Positions 28,508 to 37,997 of a stretch of 64,000 bases of DNA are shown in pieces. Within the stretch, counting starts at the first letter, position 1. Each line of letters begins with the position of its first letter. The stretch covers positions 1,550,001 to 1,614,000 of the forward strand of contig JPOM01000001.1 of NCBI GenBank assembly GCA_000733915.1. The letters run 5' to 3'. The DNA is from Caulobacteraceae bacterium PMMR1 (GTDB lineage Bacteria; Pseudomonadota; Alphaproteobacteria; Caulobacterales; Caulobacteraceae). The notes under the pieces are model-generated. The model was not told the DNA's origin. It searched no databases and was given only the letters and a program-made list of their open reading frames with translations. The translations under genes were made by a program, and so were the position numbers.

Positions 28508-28747
28508 ATGCCGATGTCCGCCGACGCGCTGGAACGCTGCCTCCGCGACGCCTTCCCGGACGCGGAGATCGTCATCGACGACCTGGCCGGGGACGGCGAT
28601 CATTACCGCGCCCGCATCCGCTCCGACGCCTTCAAGGGCCTGCCGCGCGTGCGCCAGCACCAGCTCGTCTATCGTGCGCTCGGCGAGGGCATGGGCACGA
28701 CCCTGCATGCGCTCGCGCTGGAGACGGCGCCCAAGGACAAGGGCTGA
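28508..28747 (+). CDS. BolA family protein
   Basis: A 79-residue protein with DHYRARIRSDAFKGLPRVRQ and HQLVYRALGEGMGTTLHALAL, the BolA fold with its conserved FxGxxxxxRHxxVxxxL pattern (R in place of the usual R/Q before H). BolA proteins pair with monothiol glutaredoxins to carry or sense [2Fe-2S] clusters. Such a glutaredoxin is encoded 1 kb downstream on the same strand, with one gene in between, which supports this role. The actual start could be the ATG 6 bases on. Confidence 0.88.
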   Translation: MPMSADALERCLRDAFPDAEIVIDDLAGDGDHYRARIRSDAFKGLPRVRQHQLVYRALGEGMGTTLHALALETAPKDKG

Positions 28748-28750
28748 GCG

Positions 28751-29623
28751 ATGCGCTATCGGCCGTTCGGGCGCGGGGGCGCGGCGATCTCGGCGATCAG
28801 CCTGCGCTTGGACGCCCGCCGGAGCCGCAGCCAGACCGTAGCCCTCGTCTATGCGGCGCTGGAGCACGGCATCAACGGCCTGACGATTCCGGCGGAGCCT
28901 GGCGTCAGCGCCGCTGTGGGCGAGGCGCTGAACCATGTCGGGCGGGGACTGGGACTGGTGACCCTGCGCCTGGAGCGCGACCTTCACGGCTTTAGGCCCG
29001 AGCGCGTGGCCGAGGCCGCTCGCACCGCCCTGGAGCATGGGCGATTCGGCTGGATCGACGTGCTTCGTCTCGACGAGCCGCACCCGGGCGACCTCGCCCG
29101 CGAGACGCTGCAGCAGCTCAGCGTCATCGCGCGCCAGCACCGCGCCAAGCACCTCGGGGCTGGCGGCGCGGGCTCAGCCCTCGATACGCCCATCGACAGC
29201 CGCCTGCTGGACGTCGCCGCCCTGCCCTTCCACCTGGGCTCCGGCTGGCCGGAGCGAAATCGCGTGAAGCGGGCGGCGGGCCTGAACACGGTGGTGGTGG
29301 CGACCGATGTGCTGGCCCCGCTCCAGGCTGGGCGCGCCGCCGACGCCCCCGTCATCGCTCGCCCCCGGGGGCTCTCAGGGCTTTTCGCCTCCAAGGAAGT
29401 GAAGCAGCAGGCCTCGGTCTACGAGTTCATGGACCGGGCCCAGGGCTGGACGCGGGAGCAGGTCTGCATCGCCCACGCCCTGACCGAGCCCGCGCTCGCC
29501 ACCCTGGAGCTGCCCATCGAGGACGCGGACCAGCTCGACGCCTGGGCCGCTGCGGTCGATCGCGACCTGCCCACCGGGCTTGCCGCCCAGATCGAGATGG
29601 CCCGCTTCGCCGAGGCGTCCTGA
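28751..29623 (+). CDS. Aldo-keto reductase-like protein, apparently lacking the catalytic Tyr motif
   Basis: A 290-residue protein, 3 bases after bolA. The start MRYRPFGRGGAAISAISLRL resembles AKR proteins (MxYRxFGxTGxxVSxIxLG), and the C-terminal QVCIAHALTEPALATLELPIEDADQLDA resembles the AKR end where the cofactor is bound. The catalytic segment DxAxxYG after strand 2 is replaced by NGLTIPAEPGVSAAVG, so Tyr and Asp of the tetrad appear absent. It may be a pseudo-enzyme kept with the BolA/glutaredoxin pair. Family membership is an inference from the two ends and the barrel-like alternation. Confidence 0.6.
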   Translation: MRYRPFGRGGAAISAISLRLDARRSRSQTVALVYAALEHGINGLTIPAEPGVSAAVGEALNHVGRGLGLVTLRLERDLHGFRPERVAEAARTALEHGRFGWIDVLRLDEPHPGDLARETLQQLSVIARQHRAKHLGAGGAGSALDTPIDSRLLDVAALPFHLGSGWPERNRVKRAAGLNTVVVATDVLAPLQAGRAADAPVIARPRGLSGLFASKEVKQQASVYEFMDRAQGWTREQVCIAHALTEPALATLELPIEDADQLDAWAAAVDRDLPTGLAAQIEMARFAEAS

Positions 29624-29721
29624 CGCCGCGATTGCCCTCGGCCTGCGGGTCGGAGGCCACGCGCCGCCTTGATCCGGCAGACCGGGACGCTTAGCTCCAC
29701 TTTCGAACCGGAGTTTCCGTC

Positions 29722-30087
29722 GTGACCGACACCGCCGCCGACACCCTGCCCGCCGCCGAGGCTGATCCCGTCCGGGCCTTCATCGCCAAGACCGTGGCCG
29801 ACTATCCCGTCGTGCTCTTCATGAAGGGCGTACCCGAGCAGCCTCGCTGCGGCTTCTCCGCCCAGGTGGTCCAGATCCTCGATCACGTGGGCGTGGATTT
29901 CGTCGGCGTGGACGTGCTGCAGGACGAGGCGCTCCGCCAGGGGATCAAGGCCTATTCCGACTGGCCCACGATCCCGCAGCTCTATGTGAAGGGCGAGTTC
30001 GTGGGCGGCTGCGACATCGTCCGTGAGATGTTCGCCGCAGGCGAGCTGAAACCGCTCTTGACCGAAAAGGGCGTCCTGGCCGCCTGA
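29722..30087 (+). CDS. grxD: Grx4-type monothiol glutaredoxin
   Basis: A 121-residue protein from a GTG start with GGAG 9 bases upstream. It has the monothiol active site CGFS ([13 protein letters not shown]), [12 protein letters not shown] before it, and [20 protein letters not shown] with the cis-Pro and glutathione-binding segment. Grx4 homodimers hold a [2Fe-2S] cluster with two glutathiones and form heterodimers with BolA, whose gene is two places upstream. A short N-terminal extension (about 19 residues, Ala/Thr/Asp-rich) precedes the domain. A strong terminator follows. Confidence 0.93.
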   Translation: MTDTAADTLPAAEADPVRAFIAKTVADYPVVLFMKGVPEQPRCGFSAQVVQILDHVGVDFVGVDVLQDEALRQGIKAYSDWPTIPQLYVKGEFVGGCDIVREMFAAGELKPLLTEKGVLAA

Positions 30088-30107
30088 GCGCCTTCCTGAC
30101 GCAGAAT

Positions 30108-30136
30108 GGCCCGGGAGCTTGCGCGCCCGGGCCTTT
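30108..30136 (+). terminator. Rho-independent terminator after grxD
   Basis: GGCCCGGG (30108-30115) pairs perfectly with CCCGGGCC (30126-30133), followed by TTTC. It lies 20 bases after the grxD stop. Because rpsD converges from the other side, with its stop at 30159, the structure may serve both genes. Confidence 0.75.
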
Positions 30137-30158
30137 CGATTCCAGCCGAGCCGCCGGC

Positions 30159-30776
30159 TTAGGACGCGTAGAACTCCACCACGAGGTTCGGCTCCATCTT
30201 CACCGGGTAGGGCACCTCGGCCAGGTCCGGCGCACGGACGAAGCGCACGGACAGCCCGCGCGGATCGACCTCCAGATAGTCCGGCACGTCGCGCTCAGAG
30301 GACTGCTGCGCCTCCAGCACCAGGGCCATGTTGCGCGAACGCTCGCGCACCTGAACCACGTCGTTCGGCTTCACCTGATAAGAGGCGATGTTCACCCGCT
30401 TGCCGTTCACCAGGACGTGGCCGTGGTTGACGAACTGGCGCGCGGCGAAGGGGGTGGGGACGAACTTGGCGCGATAGACGACCGCGTCCAGCCGGCTCTC
30501 GAGCAGCTGGATCAGGTTCTCCGAGCTGTTGCCCTTGCGGCGCGAGGCCTCCGCATAGATCCGGCGGAACTGCTTCTCGGTGATGTTGCCGTAGTAACCC
30601 TTTAGCTTCTGCTTGGCGCGGAGCTGCAGGCCGAAGTCCGACACCTTGGACTTGCGGCGCTGGCCATGCTGGCCGGGACCGTAAGAGCGTTGGTTGACCG
30701 GCGACTTCGGGCGACCCCATAGGTTCTCGCCCATGCGACGGTCGAGCTTGTATTTCGCCGAGTGGCGCTTCGACAT
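30159..30776 (-). CDS. rpsD: 30S ribosomal protein S4
   Basis: A 205-residue primary rRNA-binding protein of the small subunit. The start [20 protein letters not shown] is used; an upstream in-frame start 14 codons earlier would add a non-conserved leader. [19 protein letters not shown] is the S4 N-terminal segment, and the S4 RNA-binding domain follows with [14 protein letters not shown] and [21 protein letters not shown]. It stands alone here, as usual for rpsD in alphaproteobacteria, not inside an rpl/rps operon. Confidence 0.97.
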   Translation of the reverse strand: MSKRHSAKYKLDRRMGENLWGRPKSPVNQRSYGPGQHGQRRKSKVSDFGLQLRAKQKLKGYYGNITEKQFRRIYAEASRRKGNSSENLIQLLESRLDAVVYRAKFVPTPFAARQFVNHGHVLVNGKRVNIASYQVKPNDVVQVRERSRNMALVLEAQQSSERDVPDYLEVDPRGLSVRFVRAPDLAEVPYPVKMEPNLVVEFYAS

Positions 30777-30997
30777 CGATGATCTTCTTTCAGTCCGACC
30801 CGGGCCGGTCCCCCGCACTATCGGAGGGACGATCGCAACGGCGGCGTCCAGGTCACCCGTTATGTGGTCTCACGCCCAGAGCCGGGGCTCTGCGCGCGAA
30901 GTTGCGGTCTATCGGGGCAAGCCTGGCGCAAGTCAATGGATTCTTGACGCGGCACGGCTAACCTTCGATAGCCCCGCCGTAAGGGGGAGCAGCCCCT

Positions 30998-31414
30998 TTG
31001 AGCCGCCGAGAGCAGACCGACGTGCGCGTGCTGGTCGTCGAAGACGAGCCCTTCATCGCCATGGATCTGGAGCTTCTCGCGCGCGCCGCCGGCCATGTGG
31101 TCGTGGGCGTTGCGGAGGACAGCCTGGAAGCCGTTCGCCTCGGGCGCGGCGCCGATCTCGCCCTCGTCGACCTCAATCTGCGGGATGGCTTGACCGGCCT
31201 GGCGGTCTCCCGCGCCCTGAGCGAGGCGGGACTGGCGGTCGGCTTCGTGACCGGCAACGCCGAGCAGATCCCGCCTGACTTCGCCGGCGCGGTGGGCGCG
31301 GTGGAGAAGCCGTTCACCGAGGCGGGCATCGGCGAGCTGCTCGACCGCCTGCGCGCCGCTCGCGACGGCGAGACGGCGTCCCCCGCCCGCTACGTTCTGC
31401 TGCCCTCGTCCTAA
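30998..31414 (+). CDS. Single-domain response regulator (receiver only)
   Basis: A 138-residue receiver protein without output domain. VRVLVVEDEPFIAMDLELLA gives the acidic pair and the 'FIAMDLE' pattern typical of receivers that work with HWE/HisKA_2 kinases; the phospho-accepting Asp is in LALVDLNLRDGL and the conserved Lys in AVEKPFTEA. Translation probably starts at the TTG at 30998, preceded by AAGGGGGAG. It converges with a histidine kinase gene: the stops overlap in CTAA (TAA on this strand, TAG on the other), which makes them natural partners. Confidence 0.82.
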   Translation: MSRREQTDVRVLVVEDEPFIAMDLELLARAAGHVVVGVAEDSLEAVRLGRGADLALVDLNLRDGLTGLAVSRALSEAGLAVGFVTGNAEQIPPDFAGAVGAVEKPFTEAGIGELLDRLRAARDGETASPARYVLLPSS

Positions 31415-32868
31415 GCCGCCGAGAGGGGCGCCTCCAACGTCCAGGCCACCCCGTCCGGCGCGAAGGTGAGCTGCGAGCGGCCGCGCATGGCCTTGGGCAC
31501 CAGCTTCTCCAGGATGGTGCGGCCAAAGCCCTCCCGCCCGCCGGCGACCACCTTGGGCCCGTCCCGCTCCCGCCAGCTGAGCTTCAGCGCCGGATGGCCG
31601 CTCGCGTCGGGCGCGACGCCCCAGCCGATCTCGACCCGTCCCGCCGCGCCCGAGAGCGCGCCGTACTTGGAGGCGTTGGACCCGAGCTCGTGCACCGCCA
31701 GCCCGACGTAGTGCGCGGCGTCCGGCGCGATCTCGATGTGCTCTCCGCACAGCACCACCCGCCCCGGCGCGAGGTCGAGCACGTGACGCAGCTGGCCCTC
31801 GATCACGTCGCGAAGGTCCGCCGCCTCCCAGTTGCGCGCCACCAGGGCGTCGTGGGCCTGGGCCAGGGCGCGAAGGCGCTCGGAGACGCGGGTCATGAAG
31901 CTGGTCGGCACGTCCATCCCTCGCGCGGTCTGGTGCACGATGCTCTGCACCATCGCCAACAGGTTCTTGGAGCGGTGATTCAGCTCGCGTAGGATCACCT
32001 CCAGGTGCGCCTGGTGCGCCTTCTGCGCGGTGATGTCGGCGGAGACGCAGCGCACGCCGCGGCGGCCGTCGCGCAGGGTAGTCGGCTCCACCTTCAGATC
32101 GAACCAGAGCGTGCCCGAAGGCCGCTCGACGCTGAACTCGGTCCGCTGACGAAGACCGGCGGCGAGCGCCTCGCGCTTGACCGCCTGGATGTGCGAGGCG
32201 GGCTCGGCGGGCATGATGTCGACCTCGCTGCGGCCGAGCATGTCCTCGACCCCGAGCCCCATCAGCGGATTGAACACCCAGGTGTAGACCAGGCTCTCGT
32301 CCTGCTCGAAGACGGTGATGTTGGAGCCGTCCAGTGCGGTTTCGAACCGCGCCTTCTCCAGGTTCAGGTCCCGGGTCTGCTCCGCCACCTTCTGCGACAG
32401 TCCCACGCGCGCGACCTCCAGCTCCCGCAGCGTGTGGCGATGGGCCTTGATCTCAGCCTGCAGGCGGGCGTTGGCCTCTTGCAGCGCCCGGGGCGAGGGC
32501 AGCTTGACGAGCTGCGGCAGGATGGACGGCAGGGCGAGCGCGGTCAGCAGCGACACCGCCGCTGTCCAGACCTTGATGATCGCCTGAAGGCCGTAGGCCG
32601 GCTCCCAGAGCGTCACGATGCCCATGACGTGGGTCAGGCCGCAGGCGCCGATGAAGGCGGCGAACATCACCGCCAGACGGCGGTGCGCCGCGTCCAGGTC
32701 CGTGCGGCGCCTGACGAACCAATAGATGCCGAACGGGATGGCGAAATAGGCCAGGGCGATGACCGCATCGGACCCGACGTGTGCGGCCATCAGCTCGGGT
32801 CGCCACAGCAGGCAAAAGCCATGCGGTGCGAACCCTGCGCCCAACAGCCAGTTGAACAGACCACCCAT
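31411..32868 (-). CDS. HWE/HisKA_2 histidine kinase with ethylene-receptor-like N-terminal membrane domain
   Basis: A 485-residue membrane kinase. Three helices (about residues 34-52, 64-88, 95-118) form a domain that matches the plant ethylene-binding domain: Asp34 and Tyr41 in SDAVIALAYFAIP, Ile44-Pro45, Ile73, Cys76 and His80 in FIGACGLTH. These correspond in identity and spacing to ETR1 Asp25, Tyr32, Ile35-Pro36, Ile62, and the Cu(I) ligands Cys65 and His69. An extra motif PHGFCLLW precedes it. Then come a coiled coil (about 125-170), a PAS domain (about 175-285) and the kinase: LRELNHRSKNLLAMVQS with the phospho-His, VHELGSNASKYGALS (N box), LSWRERDGP and GFGRTILEKLVP. Ligand binding is inferred from residues only; it could also sense copper or redox. 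Confidence 0.85.
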   Translation of the reverse strand: MGGLFNWLLGAGFAPHGFCLLWRPELMAAHVGSDAVIALAYFAIPFGIYWFVRRRTDLDAAHRRLAVMFAAFIGACGLTHVMGIVTLWEPAYGLQAIIKVWTAAVSLLTALALPSILPQLVKLPSPRALQEANARLQAEIKAHRHTLRELEVARVGLSQKVAEQTRDLNLEKARFETALDGSNITVFEQDESLVYTWVFNPLMGLGVEDMLGRSEVDIMPAEPASHIQAVKREALAAGLRQRTEFSVERPSGTLWFDLKVEPTTLRDGRRGVRCVSADITAQKAHQAHLEVILRELNHRSKNLLAMVQSIVHQTARGMDVPTSFMTRVSERLRALAQAHDALVARNWEAADLRDVIEGQLRHVLDLAPGRVVLCGEHIEIAPDAAHYVGLAVHELGSNASKYGALSGAAGRVEIGWGVAPDASGHPALKLSWRERDGPKVVAGGREGFGRTILEKLVPKAMRGRSQLTFAPDGVAWTLEAPLSAA

Positions 32869-32968
32869 GGCAGACTCCCGGACGCGCGCCTTGCGGCCGC
32901 ATCGCCGATCTAGGACCTCTCGGCGGGTCGCGCAGCGCGGTCCGTCGTCCCAGCTTCAAACGGCGAAG

Positions 32969-33769
32969 CTAAGCCTTTGGCTCCCCGAATCCCTCCGATC
33001 GCCGCGCTTGCGCCGCCTGGGCGAGCCGGCGCAGCTCCGCGAACGTCTGGCCGCGCCCTTTCACCAGGGCGGTGACGACGCCCCGCAGGGTGCGCGCCTC
33101 CTGCATGGTGAACCGGGCCCGTCCGAGCGCCGCGCGGAGGTTGCGCACCATCGCCGCCTTCTTCTCCGGCGGGTGAAAGAAGCCGGCCGCCTCGAGCTCC
33201 CGCTCCAGGTGCTCGAACAGGCCGTGAAGCTCGGCTTCCGGCGCCGGCGGGGGCTGGTTCTGGAAGGTCGGCGGCGGGGCGTCCAGGCTGTGGGTGCGCC
33301 ACTCGTAGGCGGCGATCGCGACCGCCTGGGCGAGGTTCAGCGAGCGGAACTTCGGATCGATGGGGATCGTCACCACGCCCTGGCAGAGGGCGATGTCGGC
33401 GGTCTCAAGCCCCGCGCGTTCCGCGCCGAACAGCAGCCCCGTCGCAATCCCCTGCCCGGCCGCGTCGTGCAGTTCCGCGGCCGCCTGTCGCGGGGTTGAG
33501 ACCGGCAGGACGAGCTCGCGCGGCCGCGCGGTCGTGGCCAGCACGAGCTGCAGGTCCGAGATCGCGTCGGTCACGGCGGCGAACACCCGCGCCCCCTCCA
33601 GCGGCCAGTCCGCGCCGGACGCCGACGCCCAGGCGCGCTCCTGAGGCCAGCCGTCCCGCGGGGCGACCAGCCTCAGCTCGGACAGGCCGAAGTTGGCCAT
33701 GACGCGGGCGACCGCGCCGATGTTCTCCGCCAGCTGCGGCCGGTCCAGGATGACGACCGGCGCGCGCAC
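32969..33769 (-). CDS. trmJ: tRNA/rRNA 2'-O-methyltransferase, TrmJ type (SPOUT family)
   Basis: A protein of about 266 residues with the three SPOUT knot motifs: LAENIGAVARVMANFGLSEL, GLLFGAERAGLETADIAL and IPIDPKFRSLNLAQAVAIAA. The C-terminal extension (FQNQPPPAPEAELHGLFEHLERELEAAGFF...) is the TrmJ type, which methylates position 32 of tRNA. I place the start at the GTG at 33769, right before APVVILDRP; the frame is open far upstream but overlaps ndk. It follows ndk by about 23 bases. Confidence 0.82.
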   Translation of the reverse strand: MRAPVVILDRPQLAENIGAVARVMANFGLSELRLVAPRDGWPQERAWASASGADWPLEGARVFAAVTDAISDLQLVLATTARPRELVLPVSTPRQAAAELHDAAGQGIATGLLFGAERAGLETADIALCQGVVTIPIDPKFRSLNLAQAVAIAAYEWRTHSLDAPPPTFQNQPPPAPEAELHGLFEHLERELEAAGFFHPPEKKAAMVRNLRAALGRARFTMQEARTLRGVVTALVKGRGQTFAELRRLAQAAQARRSEGFGEPKA

Positions 33770-33792
33770 GCCTGCGACCGCCTCGGGATGTG

Positions 33793-34212
33793 TCAGCCGA
33801 CGATCTCGTTGCCGGCGAAGAACTGGGCGATCTCCACGGCGGCCGTCTCCGCGGCGTCGGAGCCGTGGACGGTGTTCTCGCCCACCGATCGGGCGAAGCG
33901 CTTGCGGATGGTGCCCTCTGCGGCGTTGGCCGGATTGGTCGCGCCCATCACCTCGCGATAGCGGGCAATCGCGTTCTCGCCCTCCAGCACCTGCACGACC
34001 ACCGGGCCGGAGGTCATGAAGTCCACCAGCTCGCCGAAAAACGGCCGCTCGCGGTGCACGGCGTAGAAGGTCTCGGCCTGGGCGCGGGTCATCTGGATCC
34101 GCTTCTGGGCGACGATGCGCAGGCCCGCCTCTTCGATCACCGCATTGACCGCGCCGGTCAGGTTGCGCGCAGTCGCGTCGGGCTTCAGGATCGAGAAGGT
34201 GCGTTCGGTCAT
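33793..34212 (-). CDS. ndk: Nucleoside-diphosphate kinase
   Basis: A 139-residue enzyme, the standard length. [20 protein letters not shown] begins with the usual 'KPDxxxRxLxG' segment, and [20 protein letters not shown] contains the phosphorylated active-site His and the Ser-Asp that follow it. It passes the gamma phosphate of ATP to other NDPs through phospho-His. Upstream of trmJ and reading the same way, probably co-transcribed. Confidence 0.96.
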   Translation of the reverse strand: MTERTFSILKPDATARNLTGAVNAVIEEAGLRIVAQKRIQMTRAQAETFYAVHRERPFFGELVDFMTSGPVVVQVLEGENAIARYREVMGATNPANAAEGTIRKRFARSVGENTVHGSDAAETAAVEIAQFFAGNEIVG

Positions 34213-34307
34213 GGCGGAACTCTGCGCGTTCGGTCGTGTCTAGGGAAGGGTCCGGCGTTGCCGGGACGGAGGACGCGGGCTTATAGCGACGCGCTCCCGG
34301 CACGCCA

Positions 34308-36202
34308 ATGCTCCGTATCGACCGCCTCACCTTCGACGCCTACGGGCGGCGCTTCCTCGACGACGCCAGCGTCTTGATCCCGGATGGGGCCAAGGTGGGC
34401 TTGGTCGGGCGCAAGGGCGCGGGCAAGTCGACCCTGTTCCGCCTGATCCTGGGCGAGCTCAGCCCCAGCGCCGGCGAGATCGTCCTGCCCCGCTCCGGCC
34501 GGGTGCACGTGGTGGCGCAGGAGCACGCCGCATCGCCCCAGCCGCTGCTGGCGGCCGTGCTGGCCGCCGATGTTGAGCGTGCGCGCCTGCTGGCCGAGCT
34601 CGACACCGCCCCGCCCGAGCGCCTGGGCGAGATCCACGCCCGCCTCGCTGATATCGGGGCGGATTCGGCCCCCTCCCGCGCCGCGGTGATCCTGACCGGG
34701 CTCGGCTTCCGGCACGCCGACCTCGGCCGCCCGCTCGCCGAGTTCTCCGGCGGCTGGCGCATGCGGGTCGCCCTGGCCGCCGCCCTGTTCGCCGAGCCCG
34801 ATCTGCTGCTGCTCGACGAGCCGACCAACTACCTGGACATCGAGGGCGCGCTCTGGCTCGAGGCCAAGCTGAAGCGCTACCCGCGCACCTGCATTGTGAT
34901 CAGCCACGACCGCGAACTGCTGAACAATGCGGTCGACGCCACTGTGCACCTGCACGACGGCAAGCTGGATCTCTACGCCGGCGGCTACGACGCCTTCGAG
35001 CGGCAGCGGGCGGAGCGCATGCGCCTGCAAGGCGCCGCCCGCGAGAAGCAGGAGGCGGAGCGCGCCCGGCTGCAGGCCTTCGTGGACCGCTTCCGCGCCA
35101 AGGCGTCCAAGGCGGCTCAGGCCCAATCCCGGGTGAAGCGCCTGGAGAAGATGGCGCCGGTCGCCGCCGTGCTGGAGCGAAACGTCGCGCCCATCCGCCT
35201 GCCCTCGCCCGAGCGGCCCCTGCCCCCGCCGCTCATGCGGCTGGACGGCGTGAGCGTGGGCTATGACGGCCAGCCGATCCTGCGCAAGCTCAACCTGCGC
35301 CTCGACCCGGACGACCGCATCGGCCTTCTCGGCGTGAACGGGCGGGCAAGTCGACCTTCGCCAAGCTGCTCGCGGGCGCGCTGACGCCGCTCTCGGGCCG
35401 GCTGGAGCGGGACGGGCGCACCCGCGCGGCCTGGTTTCACCAGCATCAGATCGAAGCGCTGGACCCCGCCGACACGCCCCTGTCGCTGATCCGCCGCGCC
35501 CTGCCGGAGGCGTCCGAGGCCGAGCGCCGCGCCCGCTTGGCCCAGTTCGGCTTCGGCGCCGACAAGGCGGAGACCACGGCGGAGGACCTCTCCGGGGGCG
35601 AGCGGGCGCGACTTCTGCTGCAGCTCGTGGCGATGCAGAAGCCGCACCTGCTCATTCTGGACGAGCCCACCAACCACCTCGACATCGACAGTCGCCGCGC
35701 CCTGACCGATGCCTTGAACGACTACGAAGGCGCCGTGCTGCTGATCACCCACGACCGCTCGCTGATCGAGCTGGTGACCGACCGGCTCTGGCTGGCGGCG
35801 GACGGGACGGTGCAGCCCTTCGAGGGCGATGTGGACGCCTACGCCGCCCTGGTGCTGGAGCGCGCCCGAGCCGCGGCGCGGGCGGAGGGGGCGGGCACGG
35901 AGCGGAGCGAGGCGAGCTCCCAGAAGACCCAGCGCAAGGCCGCCGCCGAGGCCCGCGCCCGTGTCGCGCCCTTGAAGCGGGCGGTGGAGCAGGTGGAGCA
36001 GCAGATGGAGCGCCTCTCCCGTTCGCTGGCCGAGCTTGACGCTCAGCTGGCCGACCCGGCGCTGTTCACGCGGGACCCGGGCCTTGCGGTAAAGCTCGGC
36101 AAGGAACGCGCCGCGGCCGCGGACGCGCTCGCCGCGGCCGAGACCGAATGGATGGACCGCGCCGAGGCCTATGAGGCCGCCCGCGCCGGGGCCGGCGTCT
36201 GA
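34308..36202 (+). CDS. ABC-F family ATPase (single-base frameshift, probably sequence error)
   Basis: Two ATPase cassettes without membrane part. The first has VGRKGAGKSTLFRLILGE, FSGGWRMRVALAAAL and LLDEPTNYLD; the second has LLGVNG followed by a break, then LSGGERARLLLQLVAMQKP and LILDEPTNHLDIDSR. At 35340-35346 the bases AACGGGCGGGC lack one G; with it the Walker A reads GVNGAGKSTFAKLL. The linker between cassettes is basic and helical. The C-terminal about 100 residues form a coiled coil, as in Uup-like proteins. ABC-F proteins act on stalled ribosomes; subclass not assigned. Confidence 0.88.
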
Positions 36203-36251
36203 GGCGCCCTCCCCTGGCGCACGGGCCCCGCCTGTCGGATAGAGGCCGGTC

Positions 36252-37192
36252 ATGACCTCCGCCGCGCCCCTGCCCGACGCCGCACCCGCCAATTGGGTGG
36301 ATCGCTGGGCGCCTGAGTTGCTGCGCCCCTGGCTGAAGCTTGGGCGGTTCGACCGGCCCGCGGGCACGTGGCTCCTGCTCTTGCCCGGCTGGCAGGGACT
36401 CGCTTTGGCGGCGGCCACCGCGGGAGAGCGACCGGACGGGAGGCTCTTCCTGCTCTTTGGGATCGGCGCGGCGGTGATGCGGGCGGCGGGGTGCGCCTAC
36501 AACGACGTGGTGGACCGCGACATCGACGCGAAGGTGGCCCGCACCGCCGCTCGGCCGGTCGCGTCCGGTCAGATCAGCGTCAAGGGGGCGTTCGGCTTCA
36601 TCGCCGGCGGCTGCGGGATCGGTCTTCTGATCCTGCTGCAGCTCAGCCCCATGGCGATCGGCCTCGGCGTGCTGTCCCTGGGCCTGGTCGCCGCCTATCC
36701 GTTCATGAAGCGGATCACCTGGTGGCCCCAGGCGTGGCTGGGCCTGACCTTCAACTGGGGCGCCCTGATGGGCTTCGTCGCGGCCGGCCCGGACCGTCCG
36801 CCGACGCCGGGCCCTGGCTCGTCCCGGGGGTGCTCCTCTACGCCAGCGGCATCGCCTGGACCCTCGGCTACGACACCATCTACGCCTTGCAGGACCTGGA
36901 GGACGATGCGCTGGCCGGGGTGAAGTCGAGCGCCCGGCGGCTGGGCGCGGGCGTGCGCCGGGGGTGGCGATTTTCTACGGGGCGAGCGCGGCGCTGGCGG
37001 CGGCGGCGGGTGCGGCGGCAGGTCTGGGCGTCCTTTTCTGGCTAGGATGGCTGGCGTTCGCAGGCCACCTCGCGACCCAGGCGCGGCGCCTGGAGCCGCA
37101 GGATGCGACCTTGGCGCTCAGGCTCTTCCGCTCCAACCGCGACGCCGGTCTGCTACTGTTGGCGGCGATCGCGGCCGGGCCTGGAGGGGATG
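36252..37192 (+). CDS. ubiA: 4-hydroxybenzoate polyprenyltransferase (two or more single-base frameshifts)
   Basis: A UbiA-type membrane prenyltransferase of ubiquinone synthesis. The first Asp-rich motif is [19 protein letters not shown]; the second, in a shifted frame, is [20 protein letters not shown]. The frame changes near 36795-36825 (to [19 protein letters not shown]) and again in the G-run at 36960-36964 (to [18 protein letters not shown]). With both restored, about 300 residues and eight or nine helices result. Its stop must lie near 37190, where the downstream lipoprotein starts; the present sequence gives no clean stop, pointing to another lost base. Confidence 0.82.
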
Positions 37193-37997
37193 ATGCGAAG
37201 CTCAAGCTGGGCGGGGCGGCCGGCCTCGTCCTCGCCTGCGCCCTGGCGGGCTGCCACAAGCAGAGCCAGACCCGCCTCCGCCCGCCCGGACGGCCGCGGA
37301 GGCGAGCGCGCCCGCCAACGTGACGCCGCCCGCTCCGGCCGCGCCCGAGCCCCTGACCTTCAGGACGTCCAACCGTTACGCCCGCGTGTCCCTGACCCTT
37401 CCGCCGGCGCTGCAGGCGTGGCCCGCCCTGCGCGGGGCCCTCTACGAGAGCGAGCGCCGAAGCCTGGTGGAGTTCGCCGACGGGGCCAGGGACGCCCACG
37501 CCGACATGGGCGACCCGCCGGGCGGCGAGCGGCCTTACACGAAGACCATCGACTATGCCTGGGCCGGCGAGACCGCCCGCCTGGTGAGCCTGAAGAAGAC
37601 CACCTACGAATACACGGGCGGGGCGCACCCGAACGGCGCGATCGACGGCGTGATCTGGGACAAGGCCGCGGGCGCCCGTCTGGACGTCAAGGACCTGATC
37701 CGGCCGGATGCGGACACCGCCGCCCTTGACCGGGCGCTCTGCGAGGCGGTGAAGGCCGCCAAGCGCGAGCGGACCGGCTCCGACGCGCTGATGGACGGCG
37801 GCTGCCCGACGTTCCGGGACGGGCATGCGGTGCTCGTGCGGAGCGCGGGCGGCAAGGCGGCGGGTCTGCGCTTCCTCTATTCGCCCTATGAGGTCGGCAG
37901 CTATGCGGAGGGCGCCTACGAGGTCGTCCTGCCCGCCCGCGTGTTCCGAAGCGCGCTCAGGCCCGAGTTCGCGTCGGAGTTCAGCTCAGCGGGCTAA
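37190..37997 (+). CDS. Lipoprotein with DUF3298/DUF4163-like domain (frameshifts near the 5' end)
   Basis: GGAGGGG precedes an ATGATG at 37190. One base lost just after it would give MMR followed by KLKLGGAAGLVLACALAGC, a lipoprotein signal with lipobox LAGC. A second indel near 37275 joins the frame of the mature protein (TAAEASAPANVTPPAPAAPE, then LTFRTSNRYARVSLTLPP). The C-terminal domain has YTGGAHPNGAIDGVIWDKAAG and LYSPYEVGSYAEGAYEVVLP, which fit DUF3298 (periplasmic, sometimes peptidoglycan-binding, as in PdaC/RsiV). From 37320 on the frame is intact. Confidence 0.7.
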
